Origin: Microbacterium sp. MYb66
GTDB taxonomy: Bacteria; Actinomycetota; Actinomycetes; Actinomycetales; Microbacteriaceae
Direction: 5' to 3'
DNA length: 64,000 bases
Assembly: GCF_002979435.1 (NCBI RefSeq)
Contig: NZ_PCOV01000004.1
Span: forward strand, 124,001 to 188,000
In this document: positions 1 through 9,892 of the stretch, in pieces
Layout of the letters: the number at the start of each line of letters is the position of its first letter
How positions within the stretch are numbered: the stretch's first letter is position 1
Translations under genes and position numbers: made by a program
Notes under the pieces: model-generated
What the model saw: only the letters and a program-made list of their open reading frames with translations
What the model was told of the DNA's origin: nothing
Databases searched by the model: none

Positions 1-1
1 C

Positions 2-235
2 TGGCACGATCGCCGATTCGTGGCGCGAGTCGACATGCTGTACGCCGACGAATGGCTCATCATCGAGTACGACGGGGATCACCACCGAGATCCTCATCAG
101 TGGAGTCGGGATCAGATCCGCCGCGCCGAGCTCGAATCGCTCGGCTATCGCATGATCGTGGTCACCCGCCGAGATTTCGACGATCCCGATGCGCTCGTGC
201 GCCGGATTCGTCGTCTGCTCACGGCGGCTCGTTGA
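2..235 (+). CDS. DUF559 domain protein, C-terminal part (5' end outside the window)
   Basis: The open frame enters from the left edge and stops at TGA 233-235, so only the C-terminal part (about 77 residues) is visible. It contains the pattern typical of the DUF559 end: an acidic strand reading IIEYDGDHH, then a helix rich in Arg/Asp, then LGYRMIVVTRRDF. This fold belongs to the PD-(D/E)XK nuclease-like superfamily related to very-short-patch-repair endonucleases, and the function of DUF559 proteins in actinobacteria is unknown. A GTG at 20 lies in frame but is unlikely to be the true start, because conserved sequence continues upstream of it. Confidence 0.75.
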   Translation, partial: WHDRRFVARVDMLYADEWLIIEYDGDHHRDPHQWSRDQIRRAELESLGYRMIVVTRRDFDDPDALVRRIRRLLTAAR

Positions 236-346
236 GGTGAGAAGCCAAAGGAAGTCGGCTGCTGAGGTTTGCGAGCGACGTTTCTTGACCTCTCAGCGTG
301 GGCGTAGCCCCGCCCCGCACGAGCGCCTCGGGCGTAGGGTCGAAGT

Positions 347-2071
347 ATGGCCAACGTCGCTGAGAACATCGTCAAGACTCTGCACGCCAACGGGATCGAC
401 CGTGTCTACGGCATCCCGGGGGACTCGCTGAACGGCTTCACGGATGCGCTGCGCAAGGACGGCACCATCCGCTGGGTGCACGTGCGGCATGAGGAGTCCG
501 CCGCCTTCGCCGCCGCCGCGGACGCCGCCACGACCGGGGAGCTCGCGGTCGTCGCCGGATCCTGCGGACCGGGGAACCTGCACCTGATCAACGGGCTGTA
601 CGACGCCAACCGCTCCCGCGTTCCGGTGCTGGCGATCGCCGCGCACATCCCCACCACCGAGATCGGCACCGGGTACTTCCAGGAGACGCATCCGCAGGAG
701 CTCTTCCGCGAGTGCAGCGTCTACGTCGAATACGTCGCCGACCCGAAGCAGATGCCGCGGCTGCTGGAGATCGCCATGCGCGCCGCGATCGAGCAGCGGG
801 GCGTCGCGGTGCTCGTGATCCCCGGCGACGTCGCCCTCGCCGACATCGCCGATGACCGTGCCGTCGTGATCGAGCGTGCGCAGCCCGTGGTGGTGCCCAA
901 CGCGGCCGAGCTCGAGAAGGCGGCGACACTGCTGAACGCCGCGAAGAAGGTCACGATCCTCGCCGGAGCCGGTGTTGAGGGTGCGCACGACGAGGTGATC
1001 GCCCTCGCCGACAAGCTGGGTGCGCCGATCGTGCACGCCCTCCGCGGCAAGGAGTTCATCGAGTACGACAACCCGTTCGACGTCGGGATGACGGGTCTCC
1101 TGGGCTTCGCCTCCGGGTTCCGCGCCATGGAGGCCGCCGATGCCCTGTTGGTGCTGGGCAGCGACTTCCCGTACGAGCAGTTCTATCCGGACGGCGCGAC
1201 CACGATCCAGGTCGACATCCGCGGCGCGCAGCTCGGCAAGCGGCATCCGCTCGATCTGGGTCTGGTCGGCGATGTCCGCGCGACGGCCGAGGCCCTCCTG
1301 CCCCGGGTTGCGAGGAAGGACGATCGCGGACACCTCGACGATGCCATCGCGCACTACCGCAAGACCAGGAAGAAGCTCGACGAGCTCGCGGTGCCCGCCA
1401 AGGGCAAGCGGCCGATCCATCCTCAGTACCTGGCACGGCTCCTCGACGAGTACGCGGCTGACGACGCGATCTTCACCGCGGACGTGGGGTCGCCGACCGT
1501 ATGGGCGGCACGCTACCTCTCGATGACCGAGCAGCGTCGCCTGATCGGCTCCTTCACCCACGGCTCCATGGCCAACGCGCTGATGCACGGCATCGGGGCG
1601 CAGGTCGCGCACCCGGGCCGGCAGGTCGTCGCGCTCGCCGGCGACGGCGGACTGTCGATGATGCTCGGCGAACTCCTCACCCTGACGCAGAACAAACTGC
1701 CGGTGAAGACGATCGTGGTGAACAACTCGTCGCTGAACTTCGTCGAGCTGGAGATGAAGGCCGCAGGCTTCGTCACGTACGGGACCGGACTCGAGAACCC
1801 GAGCTTCGCCGCGATCGCCGAGGCGATGGGGATCTTCGCCCGCCGCGTGGAGCGCAGCGAGGACCTCCCGGATGCGGTGCGCGAGGTTCTCGCCCACGAC
1901 GGTCCCGCTCTGCTCGACGTCGTGACCGAACGGCAGGAGCTCTCCATGCCGCCCGCGATCGAGGCCGCGCAGGTCAAGGGCTTCGCGCTGTATGCGATCC
2001 GGACGGTCATGTCCGGCCGCGGCGACGAGCTCCTCGACCTCGCCAAGGCGAACTGGCGCCAGCTGTTCTGA
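347..2071 (+). CDS. poxB: Pyruvate dehydrogenase (quinone), thiamine-diphosphate enzyme
   Basis: The 574-residue product has the three-domain layout of the TPP-dependent oxidase/decarboxylase family. It has an N-terminal pyrimidine-binding domain with RHEE near residues 47-50 (the TPP-activating Glu), a central FAD-type domain, and a C-terminal pyrophosphate-binding domain with GDGG near 431 and an NN pair near 459. The length and the start MANVAENIVKTL fit PoxB rather than acetolactate synthase. PoxB oxidises pyruvate to acetate and CO2 at the membrane and passes electrons to quinone, bypassing acetyl-CoA. The gene stands alone and converges with the TPR gene, with 9 bp between stops. A TTGACC at 285 could be a -35 element but no good -10 follows it. 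The pta-ackA pair at 46.4-49.7 kb gives a second acetate route. Confidence 0.9.
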   Translation: MANVAENIVKTLHANGIDRVYGIPGDSLNGFTDALRKDGTIRWVHVRHEESAAFAAAADAATTGELAVVAGSCGPGNLHLINGLYDANRSRVPVLAIAAHIPTTEIGTGYFQETHPQELFRECSVYVEYVADPKQMPRLLEIAMRAAIEQRGVAVLVIPGDVALADIADDRAVVIERAQPVVVPNAAELEKAATLLNAAKKVTILAGAGVEGAHDEVIALADKLGAPIVHALRGKEFIEYDNPFDVGMTGLLGFASGFRAMEAADALLVLGSDFPYEQFYPDGATTIQVDIRGAQLGKRHPLDLGLVGDVRATAEALLPRVARKDDRGHLDDAIAHYRKTRKKLDELAVPAKGKRPIHPQYLARLLDEYAADDAIFTADVGSPTVWAARYLSMTEQRRLIGSFTHGSMANALMHGIGAQVAHPGRQVVALAGDGGLSMMLGELLTLTQNKLPVKTIVVNNSSLNFVELEMKAAGFVTYGTGLENPSFAAIAEAMGIFARRVERSEDLPDAVREVLAHDGPALLDVVTERQELSMPPAIEAAQVKGFALYAIRTVMSGRGDELLDLAKANWRQLF

Positions 2072-2080
2072 GCAGACCGC

Positions 2081-4879
2081 TCAGCTCTGCACGTGGGAGC
2101 GGACCTCTGCCGCTTCCGCGTGCCGCCCGAGGGCCTCGAGCACGTCTCCGAGTTCGAGCGAGGCCACCTGCAGCAGGGGCGGGTGAGCCGCCCCGTGCTC
2201 GATGGCGCTGCGGTACACGGGCACCGAGTCGGCTGAGCGGTCGTTGCCGGCGAGCACACGGGCGGCGAAGAGCTCTGAGCCTCCGGCGGAGCCCACGTCT
2301 CCGAGCGCGGCGAATCCGTCGGCGGCGGTGAGCGCGGCCGAGACGGCTTCGTCGATCCGGCCGAGCTCGGCCAGAGCCCGTCCGCGCGAATCGGTGACAT
2401 CGGCGAGAAGCCATGCCGCCTCGTGCTGCTGCGCGAGAGAGGCGACCTCGTCGAAGAGGGGGAACGCCCGCTCGTCGCTCCGGCCGCCGTAGGCCTGACC
2501 GAGACTGTGCAGCACCTCGGTCAGGGCGCCGACGGCATCCGGTGCCCGTCGCACGATCTCGGCCGCCGACTCGAGCAGGGCGATCGCGTCGTCCTGCTCG
2601 TCGAAGCGCGCGAGAATCTTGGCCTGCTCCGTCATCGACATCGCCTGATCGGCGTGCTCCTCGGCCTGCCCGAACAGCTCCGATGCGTAGCCGTGAGCGC
2701 CCACGGCCTGGCCGAACTCGCCGGATGCGCTCAGGGCGCGCGCCAGCATCGACGCAGTCATCGCGCGGGAACCGGCAGCGACCTCCGCTTCCTCTTCGCG
2801 CTGCAGCACGTCTCCGAACAGCTCGGCCGCCTCTTCGGCATCCCCGACCCGCAGCATGGCGCGGGCGAGGCGGAAGTCGAGGCCGGTCGTGTCGCCGCCT
2901 GCCTCACCGCCGAGTCGTGCCGCGAGCCGGTAGCGGGAGACGGCCTTATCGGGCTCGTCCGCGTCTTCCCAGAGGGCCCCGGCGAGCACGTGGGCCTCGC
3001 CGAGCGCGCGCGTCGCTCCGATCTCCGCGAGCAGTCGGCAGGCCTCGTCGGCGTCGACGGCGCCCTCCAGGTAGGAGTTGCCACCGCCGCGCACGCGGGC
3101 GCGGGTCTGCAGCGCCTGCGCCCGGTGACCCGTGCTGAGGTCGTCCTGGTCGAGGAAGCGGTCCAGCAGCGAACTCCCCGCCTCGAGGTCGCCCTTGCGG
3201 AGCACGGCCGAGATCGCCAGCAGAGTCGTGGTGTTCGTCAGCCGCGTGTCCTCTGCCTCCGCGAACGAGCGGGCCGCGACCTCGGCGTGATCCAGGGCGG
3301 CATCCGCCTCTCCCGCCTGCAGGTGCAGTGCGGCACGGCTGATCGCGAGGTCGCCCCGCGTCCAGGCGGGAAGCGCGGCGGAGACGGCGATCTCCTCCTC
3401 CAGGGCGGCCGTCGTCTCCGGAGTGTTCAGGCCGAAGGTCGCAAGCCCCAGCCGCTCCTCCAGGTCGGCCTGCACGTCGCGTCCGGCGGCCCGCAGTGCC
3501 GCGACGCGCTCCGGAAGCAGCTGCAGGGCCTCGTCGGCCCGATCGAGCGCGATCAGGATGCCCAGGCGCATCGAGAGCAGCTGGGCGAGCTTGGCGGGGT
3601 CTTCGACCTCGAGGGCGCGAGGGAGGGCTTCGAGCGTCTCGTGCTCCGCACCGAACTGTGCGAGCTGCATCGCGCGCTCGAACCAGCCGTCCGCATCGAC
3701 CGGGGTGTTCGAGGGGGCAGGGGCGACGAAGGCATCGGAGCGGATGGGCACGTCGTACTGCTCGCCGCGGAGAGCCCGCATCCGCTCCAGGCTGCGTGCG
3801 TGGCCGTCGGTGCCGTCGCGGCTGTCGAATCCGGCCCCGATCCGCTCGGCGGCGGCCCAGGCGGATGCCGCGAGGTCTGCGGCGCTCCATCCGCCGTCGT
3901 GCTCCCCGAAGAACGGGACGAGCGCGGCGGATTCGGCACCGCGCACCGGGGTGTCGCCGTGGCCGACCGCCGTGACGCGGTCCAGCGCGACGGCGAGCGC
4001 GGCGAGGGCGGCGAAGTGCGCATCGACGTTCAGCCCGTCGTGCGCGAGCCAGGCGATGTGCTTCTCGACCAGGGCGAGCGCACGGGCCTCGTTGCCGGTG
4101 AGCGCCGCGAACACGATGTTGTTGGCGACGATGCGCAGGTTGTCGGGGTTGTCCTTCGCGAGCCGGTAGCTGCGCAGGTGCGCGGTCTTCGCCTCGTCGA
4201 AGCGTCCGGCGCGGAGGTAGGGGAGCAGCACGCGCGAGAGGGCGTGCTCGGGCTCCTCACCGCAGGAGAAACCGCCTTCGATCATCTCCTCGACGAGGAC
4301 GATGGCCTCCGCGTCCCGGTCGGTGTCCGCGAAGAAGCCGGCGACCTGACTGCGGCCGCAGGCGTCGCAGTGGCTGTGGTCGTCGCGCGGAGTGGCCTCC
4401 AGCTGCACCCGCAGCGCCTCGGCCTCATCCATGCGCCCGGCGTCCCACGCGTCCTCGAAGCGGGCGGTGAGCACGCCGCTCACGCCGAGGCCGCCGGCGC
4501 GGTAATGCGACTCCATGTCGTCGAGCACCGCGGCGATCTGCTCCTGCGAGAAGGCGGGGGAGGAGCGCAGCGAGGAGGCCATCCACTTGAACTGCCACAT
4601 CAGGTCGGCGCCGCCGTTGTCGAGGTCGGCGGGGAAGCGCTGGGGGTCGGCGTCGTGGCGGGCGAGGCACCAGGCGAAAGAGTTGAGCATCACGTCGGTC
4701 GCACCGTTCATGTTGGCCGAGGCCGTCTGGCGCATCCGGGCCTCGTACTCCAGGCGCTCGTCGCCGATCTCGACCGCCAGCGCGACCGCCTCTGACACCA
4801 GGGCCTGCTCAGCAGGACCCCAGGGGGTGCGATCGATCTCCTCGATCAGCTGCTGGAAGCGCTTCTTCGGACGTGCCAT
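2081..4879 (-). CDS. Large tetratricopeptide-repeat protein, partner gene of the Hsp90-family ATPase
   Basis: The 932-residue product is rich in Ala, Glu, Asp and Leu and consists mostly of helical pairs of TPR type, clearest from about residue 400 to the end (for example the helices around ALDHAEVAARSFAEAEDTR and the regularly spaced A-x-L-G/E-x-x-D-E-A units). There is no signal peptide or membrane segment. A CxxC pair (HCDACG) and a nearby single Cys sit near residues 165-205 and could bind a metal. The start lies 24 bp after the stop of the minus-strand Hsp90-like gene, so the two are probably one operon. TPR domains are the classic Hsp90 co-chaperone fold, which makes a physical partnership likely, though this is inference. 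The specific role is unknown. Confidence 0.75.
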   Translation of the reverse strand: MARPKKRFQQLIEEIDRTPWGPAEQALVSEAVALAVEIGDERLEYEARMRQTASANMNGATDVMLNSFAWCLARHDADPQRFPADLDNGGADLMWQFKWMASSLRSSPAFSQEQIAAVLDDMESHYRAGGLGVSGVLTARFEDAWDAGRMDEAEALRVQLEATPRDDHSHCDACGRSQVAGFFADTDRDAEAIVLVEEMIEGGFSCGEEPEHALSRVLLPYLRAGRFDEAKTAHLRSYRLAKDNPDNLRIVANNIVFAALTGNEARALALVEKHIAWLAHDGLNVDAHFAALAALAVALDRVTAVGHGDTPVRGAESAALVPFFGEHDGGWSAADLAASAWAAAERIGAGFDSRDGTDGHARSLERMRALRGEQYDVPIRSDAFVAPAPSNTPVDADGWFERAMQLAQFGAEHETLEALPRALEVEDPAKLAQLLSMRLGILIALDRADEALQLLPERVAALRAAGRDVQADLEERLGLATFGLNTPETTAALEEEIAVSAALPAWTRGDLAISRAALHLQAGEADAALDHAEVAARSFAEAEDTRLTNTTTLLAISAVLRKGDLEAGSSLLDRFLDQDDLSTGHRAQALQTRARVRGGGNSYLEGAVDADEACRLLAEIGATRALGEAHVLAGALWEDADEPDKAVSRYRLAARLGGEAGGDTTGLDFRLARAMLRVGDAEEAAELFGDVLQREEEAEVAAGSRAMTASMLARALSASGEFGQAVGAHGYASELFGQAEEHADQAMSMTEQAKILARFDEQDDAIALLESAAEIVRRAPDAVGALTEVLHSLGQAYGGRSDERAFPLFDEVASLAQQHEAAWLLADVTDSRGRALAELGRIDEAVSAALTAADGFAALGDVGSAGGSELFAARVLAGNDRSADSVPVYRSAIEHGAAHPPLLQVASLELGDVLEALGRHAEAAEVRSHVQS

Positions 4880-4903
4880 GGACGGAACCCTTCGGTGGAG
4901 ATG

Positions 4904-6733
4904 TCAGCGGGCGTCGCCGAAGGGGATGGTGTCCCCCTCCAGACCGGCCGAGAGCGAGACGAGGTCGGCCAGCGCGCTGGTCATCAGCGCACGGTCGGCA
5001 TCGGCGAGCGGATGGTGTCCGGCGAGCAGCGCCTGGATGTAGAGCAGCTGCACGGTGCGGGCGAAGACGGCGTCGTCCTGCACGCGCACCAGGGCGCGCA
5101 CGACCCGGTTCGACCAGTTCAGGCACAGTCGGGCGCGGAGGTCCTCCTCCCGCGCGGCGGAGAGGGTCTGGTCGATGCGGTCCAGGACACCGCCCCACAG
5201 GGCGCCGGTGATGCCCTTGGTGCGTCCGCGGTCGATCGCCCGCAGCACCTCGGGGTCGGCCACGTAGAGCCCGGCGAGGTCGGGGCGGTCGATGGATCGG
5301 ACGACGACCGAGCAGTCGGATGCCGCGAGCACGGCACCCGCGCGGGCCTCGAGGGCTACGGCGGCGTCGCGGTCGTCGAGCGGTGGCGGGTCCAGGCGGT
5401 CGAGCTCGCCGGTCACGTCCACCTGTTCGACGGTGACGTGCGGGTAGAGGTCGGGCAGCATTCGCACCAGGTCGGCGTCGTAGAGGTATCCGCCGTTGAC
5501 GAGTACCTCGTCGGCGGGGGAGATGCCGGCGACCTGGCGGAACTCGTCGACGGTCTGCGCGTAGCGGATGTGCGGATAGCGCTCGACCAGGTCGCCGATC
5601 CGCAGACTGCCGTGCGTGGTCTCGACGGTCAGCCAGCGGGAGATGAAGTGCGCCAGCTCCTCGTCGTGGCGCACCAGCGACTTGAGCCCGACCTCGTGCA
5701 CCGCGACGAACTGCGCGAGGCGGTGCGGCTCGCGCAGGCCGAGCTCGAGCACCCAGCGGCGGATGCCGGCACCCAGCTGCTCGCGCACGTGTTCGAGCGA
5801 CGGGTCCTCGACCAGGGACTCCCTGCTCGCGGTGGGAGCGAGACCGGTGGAGTCGATGACGGCGCGGACGAAGAACGCCCAGTCGGGGAGCACGTCGTCG
5901 ACGCGCTCGGAGAGCAGCATGCGCCCGAGATACATGCGGGTCGCCTGCCGGGCGCCGGGCGGCGGTGCGTACGGCAGCACGTAGGCGAGTCCGCGGGTGC
6001 CGGTGGCCGGCTCGCCCAGCTCGATGATGTCGAGCGGGCTCGCCCCGAGCAGGTCCCGTCCGTACTGCAGGGCCGCGTCGGGATCCTGCCCGGCGTCGAG
6101 GAACGGAGCGCCCCGCGTGATGTCGATGTCGCCGGCGGCGGTGTCGACCGTCACCCGCACGGGCAGGAACTCGCCGAACGTCGTCGCCAGCTCGTGCACC
6201 GCGGCGGGTCGCAGCAGCTCGTCGGCGTCGAACCGCGGCACGAGGTGCACGCTGGTCCCGATCGGCAGCTCTTCGTCGATCTCGGCGACCTGGAAGGTGC
6301 CGTCCGCGCTGCCGGTCCACTCCACCGAGGCGCCGCCGCGGGCGCTGCGGGAGCGGATGACGATCGTGTCGGCGACCATGAAGCAGCTGAGCAGGCCGAT
6401 CCCGAACTGTCCCAGGTAATCGCTGCGGGGGAGGTCGAAGATGTCGCGCTTGGAGCTGCGGCCCACGGTCGCCAGCAGATCGGCGACCTCTGCGGCAGTC
6501 AGTCCCACGCCGTCGTCGCGCAGCACGAACTCGCCGTTCTCCGCGGTCAGCGGGGTGATCCGGATGCGTCCGCCTCCGCCGTCGACCTCGCGGCGGGCCG
6601 TGATCGCGTCGCGCGCGTTCTGCAGGAGCTCCCTCAGGTACACCCGTGGGCTGGAGTAGATGTGCCTGCTGAGCAGATCCACGACACCGCGCAGATCCAC
6701 CTGGAACTGCTGCACATCCGCGCCCACACGCAC
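4904..6733 (-). CDS. Hsp90-family ATPase (HtpG-like chaperone)
   Basis: The 609-residue product has the GHKL ATP-binding motifs of Hsp90: ELLQN with DA near residues 35-43, DDGVG at 73-77, and QFGIG at 109-113. A SRESL motif in the middle domain matches the catalytic arginine loop of HtpG. It is an actinobacterial short Hsp90 variant, and the C-terminal third is divergent from Escherichia coli HtpG, so the dimerisation domain may differ. It would act in the cytosol as an ATP-driven chaperone. It is the first gene of a two-gene minus-strand unit with the TPR protein, an arrangement that suggests a bacterial Hsp90/TPR co-chaperone pair. The upstream gap (6734-6920) is shared with the tRNA-Trp promoter region. 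Confidence 0.85.
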   Translation of the reverse strand: MRVGADVQQFQVDLRGVVDLLSRHIYSSPRVYLRELLQNARDAITARREVDGGGGRIRITPLTAENGEFVLRDDGVGLTAAEVADLLATVGRSSKRDIFDLPRSDYLGQFGIGLLSCFMVADTIVIRSRSARGGASVEWTGSADGTFQVAEIDEELPIGTSVHLVPRFDADELLRPAAVHELATTFGEFLPVRVTVDTAAGDIDITRGAPFLDAGQDPDAALQYGRDLLGASPLDIIELGEPATGTRGLAYVLPYAPPPGARQATRMYLGRMLLSERVDDVLPDWAFFVRAVIDSTGLAPTASRESLVEDPSLEHVREQLGAGIRRWVLELGLREPHRLAQFVAVHEVGLKSLVRHDEELAHFISRWLTVETTHGSLRIGDLVERYPHIRYAQTVDEFRQVAGISPADEVLVNGGYLYDADLVRMLPDLYPHVTVEQVDVTGELDRLDPPPLDDRDAAVALEARAGAVLAASDCSVVVRSIDRPDLAGLYVADPEVLRAIDRGRTKGITGALWGGVLDRIDQTLSAAREEDLRARLCLNWSNRVVRALVRVQDDAVFARTVQLLYIQALLAGHHPLADADRALMTSALADLVSLSAGLEGDTIPFGDAR

Positions 6734-6920
6734 CTCTTCCCCCTGTATCCGCTCGCCGAGCCTAGCAAGAACGCGTGTTCTCGACCCCGGTTCGGCGCCA
6801 CCGGATCGATGCCGTATGCTTGTGGGGCAGTTGTTTTCTGCATTCTTTCGCCATGCCTGGGGCCCACGCGCCGCAGGATCGTGACAGGGTGGGAAGACAC
6901 CCCGAGACCTCCAGGTCTCT

Positions 6921-6993
<73 letters not shown>

Positions 6994-7033
6994 CGCGTCA
7001 GCGCAACGCTGACACACGAAAGGTACATTCAGG

Positions 7034-7306
7034 ATGGATCAGGACGAACCGCGCGGCGAGGTCGTCGCGGCCGGCGCCACCCGCGAGAAGAAGGGCAACC
7101 CCTTCTCACGGTTCTTCGGGGGCATCGCCCTGTTCATCCGCCAGGTCATCGCCGAGCTCCGCAAGGTCGTCACCCCGACTCGCAAGGAGCTGTTCAAGTT
7201 CACCGGGGTGGTGCTCGTCTTCGTTCTGATCGTCATGGGCATCGTCTACGGCTTGGACACGCTGTTCGCGTTCCTGACGCACTGGGTGTTCGGAATCCCT
7301 GGCTGA
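7034..7306 (+). CDS. secE: Preprotein translocase subunit SecE
   Basis: The 90-residue protein has a polar N-terminus (about 30 residues), the amphipathic conserved segment FIRQVIAELRKVVTPTRKEL, and one transmembrane helix at about residues 57-80. This is the single-helix SecE type found in most non-enterobacterial species. It forms the SecYEG channel in the cytoplasmic membrane. The ATG at 7034 follows GAAAGGTACATTCAGG. The gene lies between tRNA-Trp and nusG, the standard location. Confidence 0.97.
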   Translation: MDQDEPRGEVVAAGATREKKGNPFSRFFGGIALFIRQVIAELRKVVTPTRKELFKFTGVVLVFVLIVMGIVYGLDTLFAFLTHWVFGIPG

Positions 7307-7348
7307 TGACCCTCGCGGCTCGCGCCGCAGCTATGGAGAAGAAACAAC

Positions 7349-8392
7349 GTGTCTGAACGATATTCCGACGACGCCGACTGGGCGACCGCTGCAGAGCAGT
7401 CCAGCGAGGAAGACGAGGCCCAGGAGGGCAACGTCCTCGCCGAGGAAGAGCTCTCCGTCACCCCGGCCGAGCACATCGCGGTCCACGTCGAAGACGAGGA
7501 CGGCGAGTCCGACGACACGGCTGACAACGACATCGACATCGACGACCCGGAGGCGGACGCGATCGTGAACGACGCTCTCAACCTGGACGAAGCGGCTGAA
7601 TCTGAGGCTGCCGCTGAGGTCCTCAACGAATCTGTGGCCGAAGAGGTCGCCGAGCTGGATGCTGCGGCGGCTGACGAGGTCACCCCGTACGACGGCCCGG
7701 ACCTCGGTGCCGATGACGCGCAGGGCGACGAGGACTCCTCCGCCGATGAAGACGACGAGGACGCCGAGGAAGACCCGTACGAGGCCTTCCGCATGGACCT
7801 CCGCATGCTCCCGGGCAAGTGGTACGTCATCCACTCCTACGCCGGTTTCGAGCGCAAGGTGAAGGCCAACATCGAGCAGCGCAAGTCGACGCTCGAGGTC
7901 GAGGACGAGATCTACCAGATCGAGGTGCCGATGGAAGACGTGGTCGAGATCAAGAACGGCCAGCGCAAGATGGTCACCCGCGTGCGCATCCCCGGCTACG
8001 TGCTGGTGCGCATGGAGCTCACGGAAGACACCTGGTCGGTCGTGCGCCACACCCCGGGTGTCACCGGCTTCGTGGGCAACGCCCACAACCCGACGCCGCT
8101 GCGCTTCGAAGAGGCCTTCAACATGCTGAAGTCGCTCGTCGAGGTCAAGGACGTCCCCACGGCCAAGAACATCGCGTCGAAGGGCGGCGTCGCCGTCGCT
8201 CGTCCGCTGCCGGCCGAGGTCGACTTCGAGGTCGGCGAGACCATCACGATCAAGGAGGGCTCGTTCGCGGGTCTTCCGGGTTCGATCAGCGAGATCAAGC
8301 CCGAGAGCGGCAAGCTCACGGTGCTCGTCTCCCTCTTCGAGCGTGAGACCCCGGTCGAGCTGTCGTTCGACCAGGTCACCAAGATGGTCTGA
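7349..8392 (+). CDS. nusG: Transcription termination/antitermination factor NusG
   Basis: The 347-residue protein starts at GTG 7349. Its first ~150 residues are a low-complexity acidic extension rich in Glu, Asp and Ala. The NGN domain begins near residue 153 ([20 protein letters not shown]), and the KOW domain near 292 contains [17 protein letters not shown]. NusG binds RNA polymerase and links it to Rho or the ribosome. Acidic N-terminal extensions are common in actinobacterial NusG but this one is long. It lies 42 bp after secE and ends in a strong intrinsic terminator. Confidence 0.97.
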   Translation: MSERYSDDADWATAAEQSSEEDEAQEGNVLAEEELSVTPAEHIAVHVEDEDGESDDTADNDIDIDDPEADAIVNDALNLDEAAESEAAAEVLNESVAEEVAELDAAAADEVTPYDGPDLGADDAQGDEDSSADEDDEDAEEDPYEAFRMDLRMLPGKWYVIHSYAGFERKVKANIEQRKSTLEVEDEIYQIEVPMEDVVEIKNGQRKMVTRVRIPGYVLVRMELTEDTWSVVRHTPGVTGFVGNAHNPTPLRFEEAFNMLKSLVEVKDVPTAKNIASKGGVAVARPLPAEVDFEVGETITIKEGSFAGLPGSISEIKPESGKLTVLVSLFERETPVELSFDQVTKMV

Positions 8393-8403
8393 CACATACC
8401 TCA

Positions 8404-8439
8404 CGAGAACGGCCGCCCCTCCGGGGGCGGCCGTTCTCG
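8404..8439 (+). terminator. Intrinsic terminator after nusG
   Basis: A perfect 16-bp stem is seen (arms 8404-8419 and 8424-8439) with a TCCG tetraloop, directly after the nusG stop. The downstream side has no T-run, as is common for GC-rich actinobacterial terminators. It separates secE-nusG from rplK-rplA. Confidence 0.8.
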
Positions 8440-8582
8440 CGTGATCGGCACCCGGTTCGATCAGGTAGACTTGTGTGGTTTGTGTGCCGCTTCGGCGTGC
8501 GCAGAGACGACCACGGTCCGGAAACGCCGGATCTGTGGGAGAAGCGGATGCTCCGGCATCCGATTCGATGAAAGGAAAGAGA

Positions 8583-9014
8583 ATGGCACCGAAGAAGAAG
8601 GTGACCGGCCTGATCAAGCTTCAGATCAACGCCGGTGCAGCCAACCCGGCGCCGCCGATCGGCCCCGCGCTCGGTCAGCATGGCGTCAACATCATGGAGT
8701 TCTGCAAGGCGTACAACGCCGCGACCGAGTCGCAGCGCGGCAACGTCATCCCCGTCGAGATCACCGTCTACGAGGACCGCAGCTTCACGTTCATCCTGAA
8801 GACCCCGCCTGCCGCGGAGCTCATCAAGAAGGCCGCCGGCGTCCCCAAGGGCTCCGCGACCCCGCACACCGTCAAGGTCGCGAAGATCACCAAGGACCAG
8901 GTCCGCCAGATCGCCGAGACCAAGCAGGCCGACCTGAACGCGAACGACATCGAGGCCGCGATCTCGATCATCGCCGGCACCGCCCGTTCCATGGGCATCA
9001 CGGTCGAGGGCTGA
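8583..9014 (+). CDS. rplK: 50S ribosomal protein L11
   Basis: The 143-residue protein begins [15 protein letters not shown] at ATG 8583, preceded by GAAAGGAAAGAG as ribosome-binding site. It carries the L11 signature [20 protein letters not shown] and the C-terminal RNA-binding domain ending SMGITVEG. It binds the GTPase-associated centre of 23S rRNA and is needed for RelA-type stringent signalling. The frame is open to 8475, but the extra residues do not resemble L11. TAGACT at 8466-8471 is a possible -10 for rplK-rplA. It is cotranscribed with rplA, 11 bp away. Confidence 0.97.
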
Positions 9015-9025
9015 GGAGAATAATC

Positions 9026-9715
9026 ATGGCTACCAAGTCCAAGGCTTACAAGGCTGCCGCCGAGAAGATCGAGGCAGACCGTTTCTACACTCCGACCGAG
9101 GCCGTCGCCCTCGCGAAGGAGACCGGCTCGTCGAAGTTCGACTCGACCGTCGAGGTCGCGCTGAAGCTCGCCGTCGACCCCCGCAAGGCGGACCAGATGG
9201 TGCGCGGCACCGTCATCCTGCCCCACGGCACCGGTAAGACCGCCCGCGTCATCGTCTTCGCCACCGGCCCCGCGGCCGAGGCAGCGATCGCCGCAGGTGC
9301 AGATGAGGTCGGCGGCGCCGAGCTCATCCAGAAGGTCGCCGATGGCTGGACCAACTTCGACGCCGCTGTCTCCACCCCGGAGCTCATGGGCCAGGTCGGT
9401 CGTCTCGGAAAGGTGCTCGGACCGCGTGGTCTGATGCCGAACCCGAAGACCGGCACCGTGACCCCGAACCCGGCCAAGGCCGTCGAGGAGATCAAGGGCG
9501 GAAAGATCGAGTTCCGCGTCGACAAGCACGCCAACGTGCACTTCGTCGTCGGCAAGGCATCGTTCACCGCAGAGCAGCTCGACGAGAACATCGGCGCAGC
9601 GCTCGAGGAGATCGTCCGCCTCAAGCCGTCGAGCTCGAAGGGCCGTTACATCCAGAAGGGTGCGGTGTCGACCACGTTCGGCCCCGGCATCCCGCTGGAC
9701 GTCAACGCCATCTGA
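9026..9715 (+). CDS. rplA: 50S ribosomal protein L1
   Basis: The 229-residue protein starts at ATG 9026 after GAGGAGAATAATC. It shows the L1 family features [20 protein letters not shown] near the N-terminus and the conserved segment [21 protein letters not shown]1 forms the ribosomal L1 stalk and in many bacteria represses its own operon by binding the mRNA leader. It ends at a strong hairpin terminator. Confidence 0.97.
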   Translation: MATKSKAYKAAAEKIEADRFYTPTEAVALAKETGSSKFDSTVEVALKLAVDPRKADQMVRGTVILPHGTGKTARVIVFATGPAAEAAIAAGADEVGGAELIQKVADGWTNFDAAVSTPELMGQVGRLGKVLGPRGLMPNPKTGTVTPNPAKAVEEIKGGKIEFRVDKHANVHFVVGKASFTAEQLDENIGAALEEIVRLKPSSSKGRYIQKGAVSTTFGPGIPLDVNAI

Positions 9716-9732
9716 GTCTGATTCGCAGAACA

Positions 9733-9760
9733 CGCCCCCGGGTCCGCCCGGGGGCGTTTC
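9733..9760 (+). terminator. Intrinsic terminator after rplA
   Basis: Perfect 10-bp GC-rich arms (9733-9742 and 9747-9756) with a TCCG tetraloop are followed by TTTC. It closes the rplK-rplA unit 17 bp after the stop codon. Confidence 0.8.
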
Positions 9761-9892
9761 TGCGTCTTCCGGCGAGAGCCGCGAAACGCAACGTCATCGG
9801 ATGCGGGGAACAGCGATGCGCCGCGTACTGTGGGTGAGTTCCCGCGACGGTCGCGTAAACTCGCACCCGCGCTTCTCACCCCAGGAGGGTCC

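Noticed and set aside
293..1897. Long open frame antisense to poxB
   Set aside because: It is a GC-driven shadow. The sense frame has clear PoxB motifs, and the antisense product is Arg/His/Gly-rich without motifs.
347..2071. Acetolactate synthase as alternative call for the TPP enzyme
   Set aside because: Length, N-terminal sequence and lack of a regulatory partner gene fit PoxB better.
2423..4795. 790-codon open frame antisense to the TPR gene
   Set aside because: High GC makes antisense frames open. The sense strand has a regular TPR pattern, and the antisense product has low-complexity composition.
7349..7800. NusG acidic N-terminal part as a separate gene or a fusion error
   Set aside because: It is in frame without a second strong start at the NGN domain, and such extensions are known in actinobacterial NusG.
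8475..8582. Extended N-terminus for rplK
   Set aside because: The added residues are not L11-like, and a good ribosome-binding site lies before ATG 8583.
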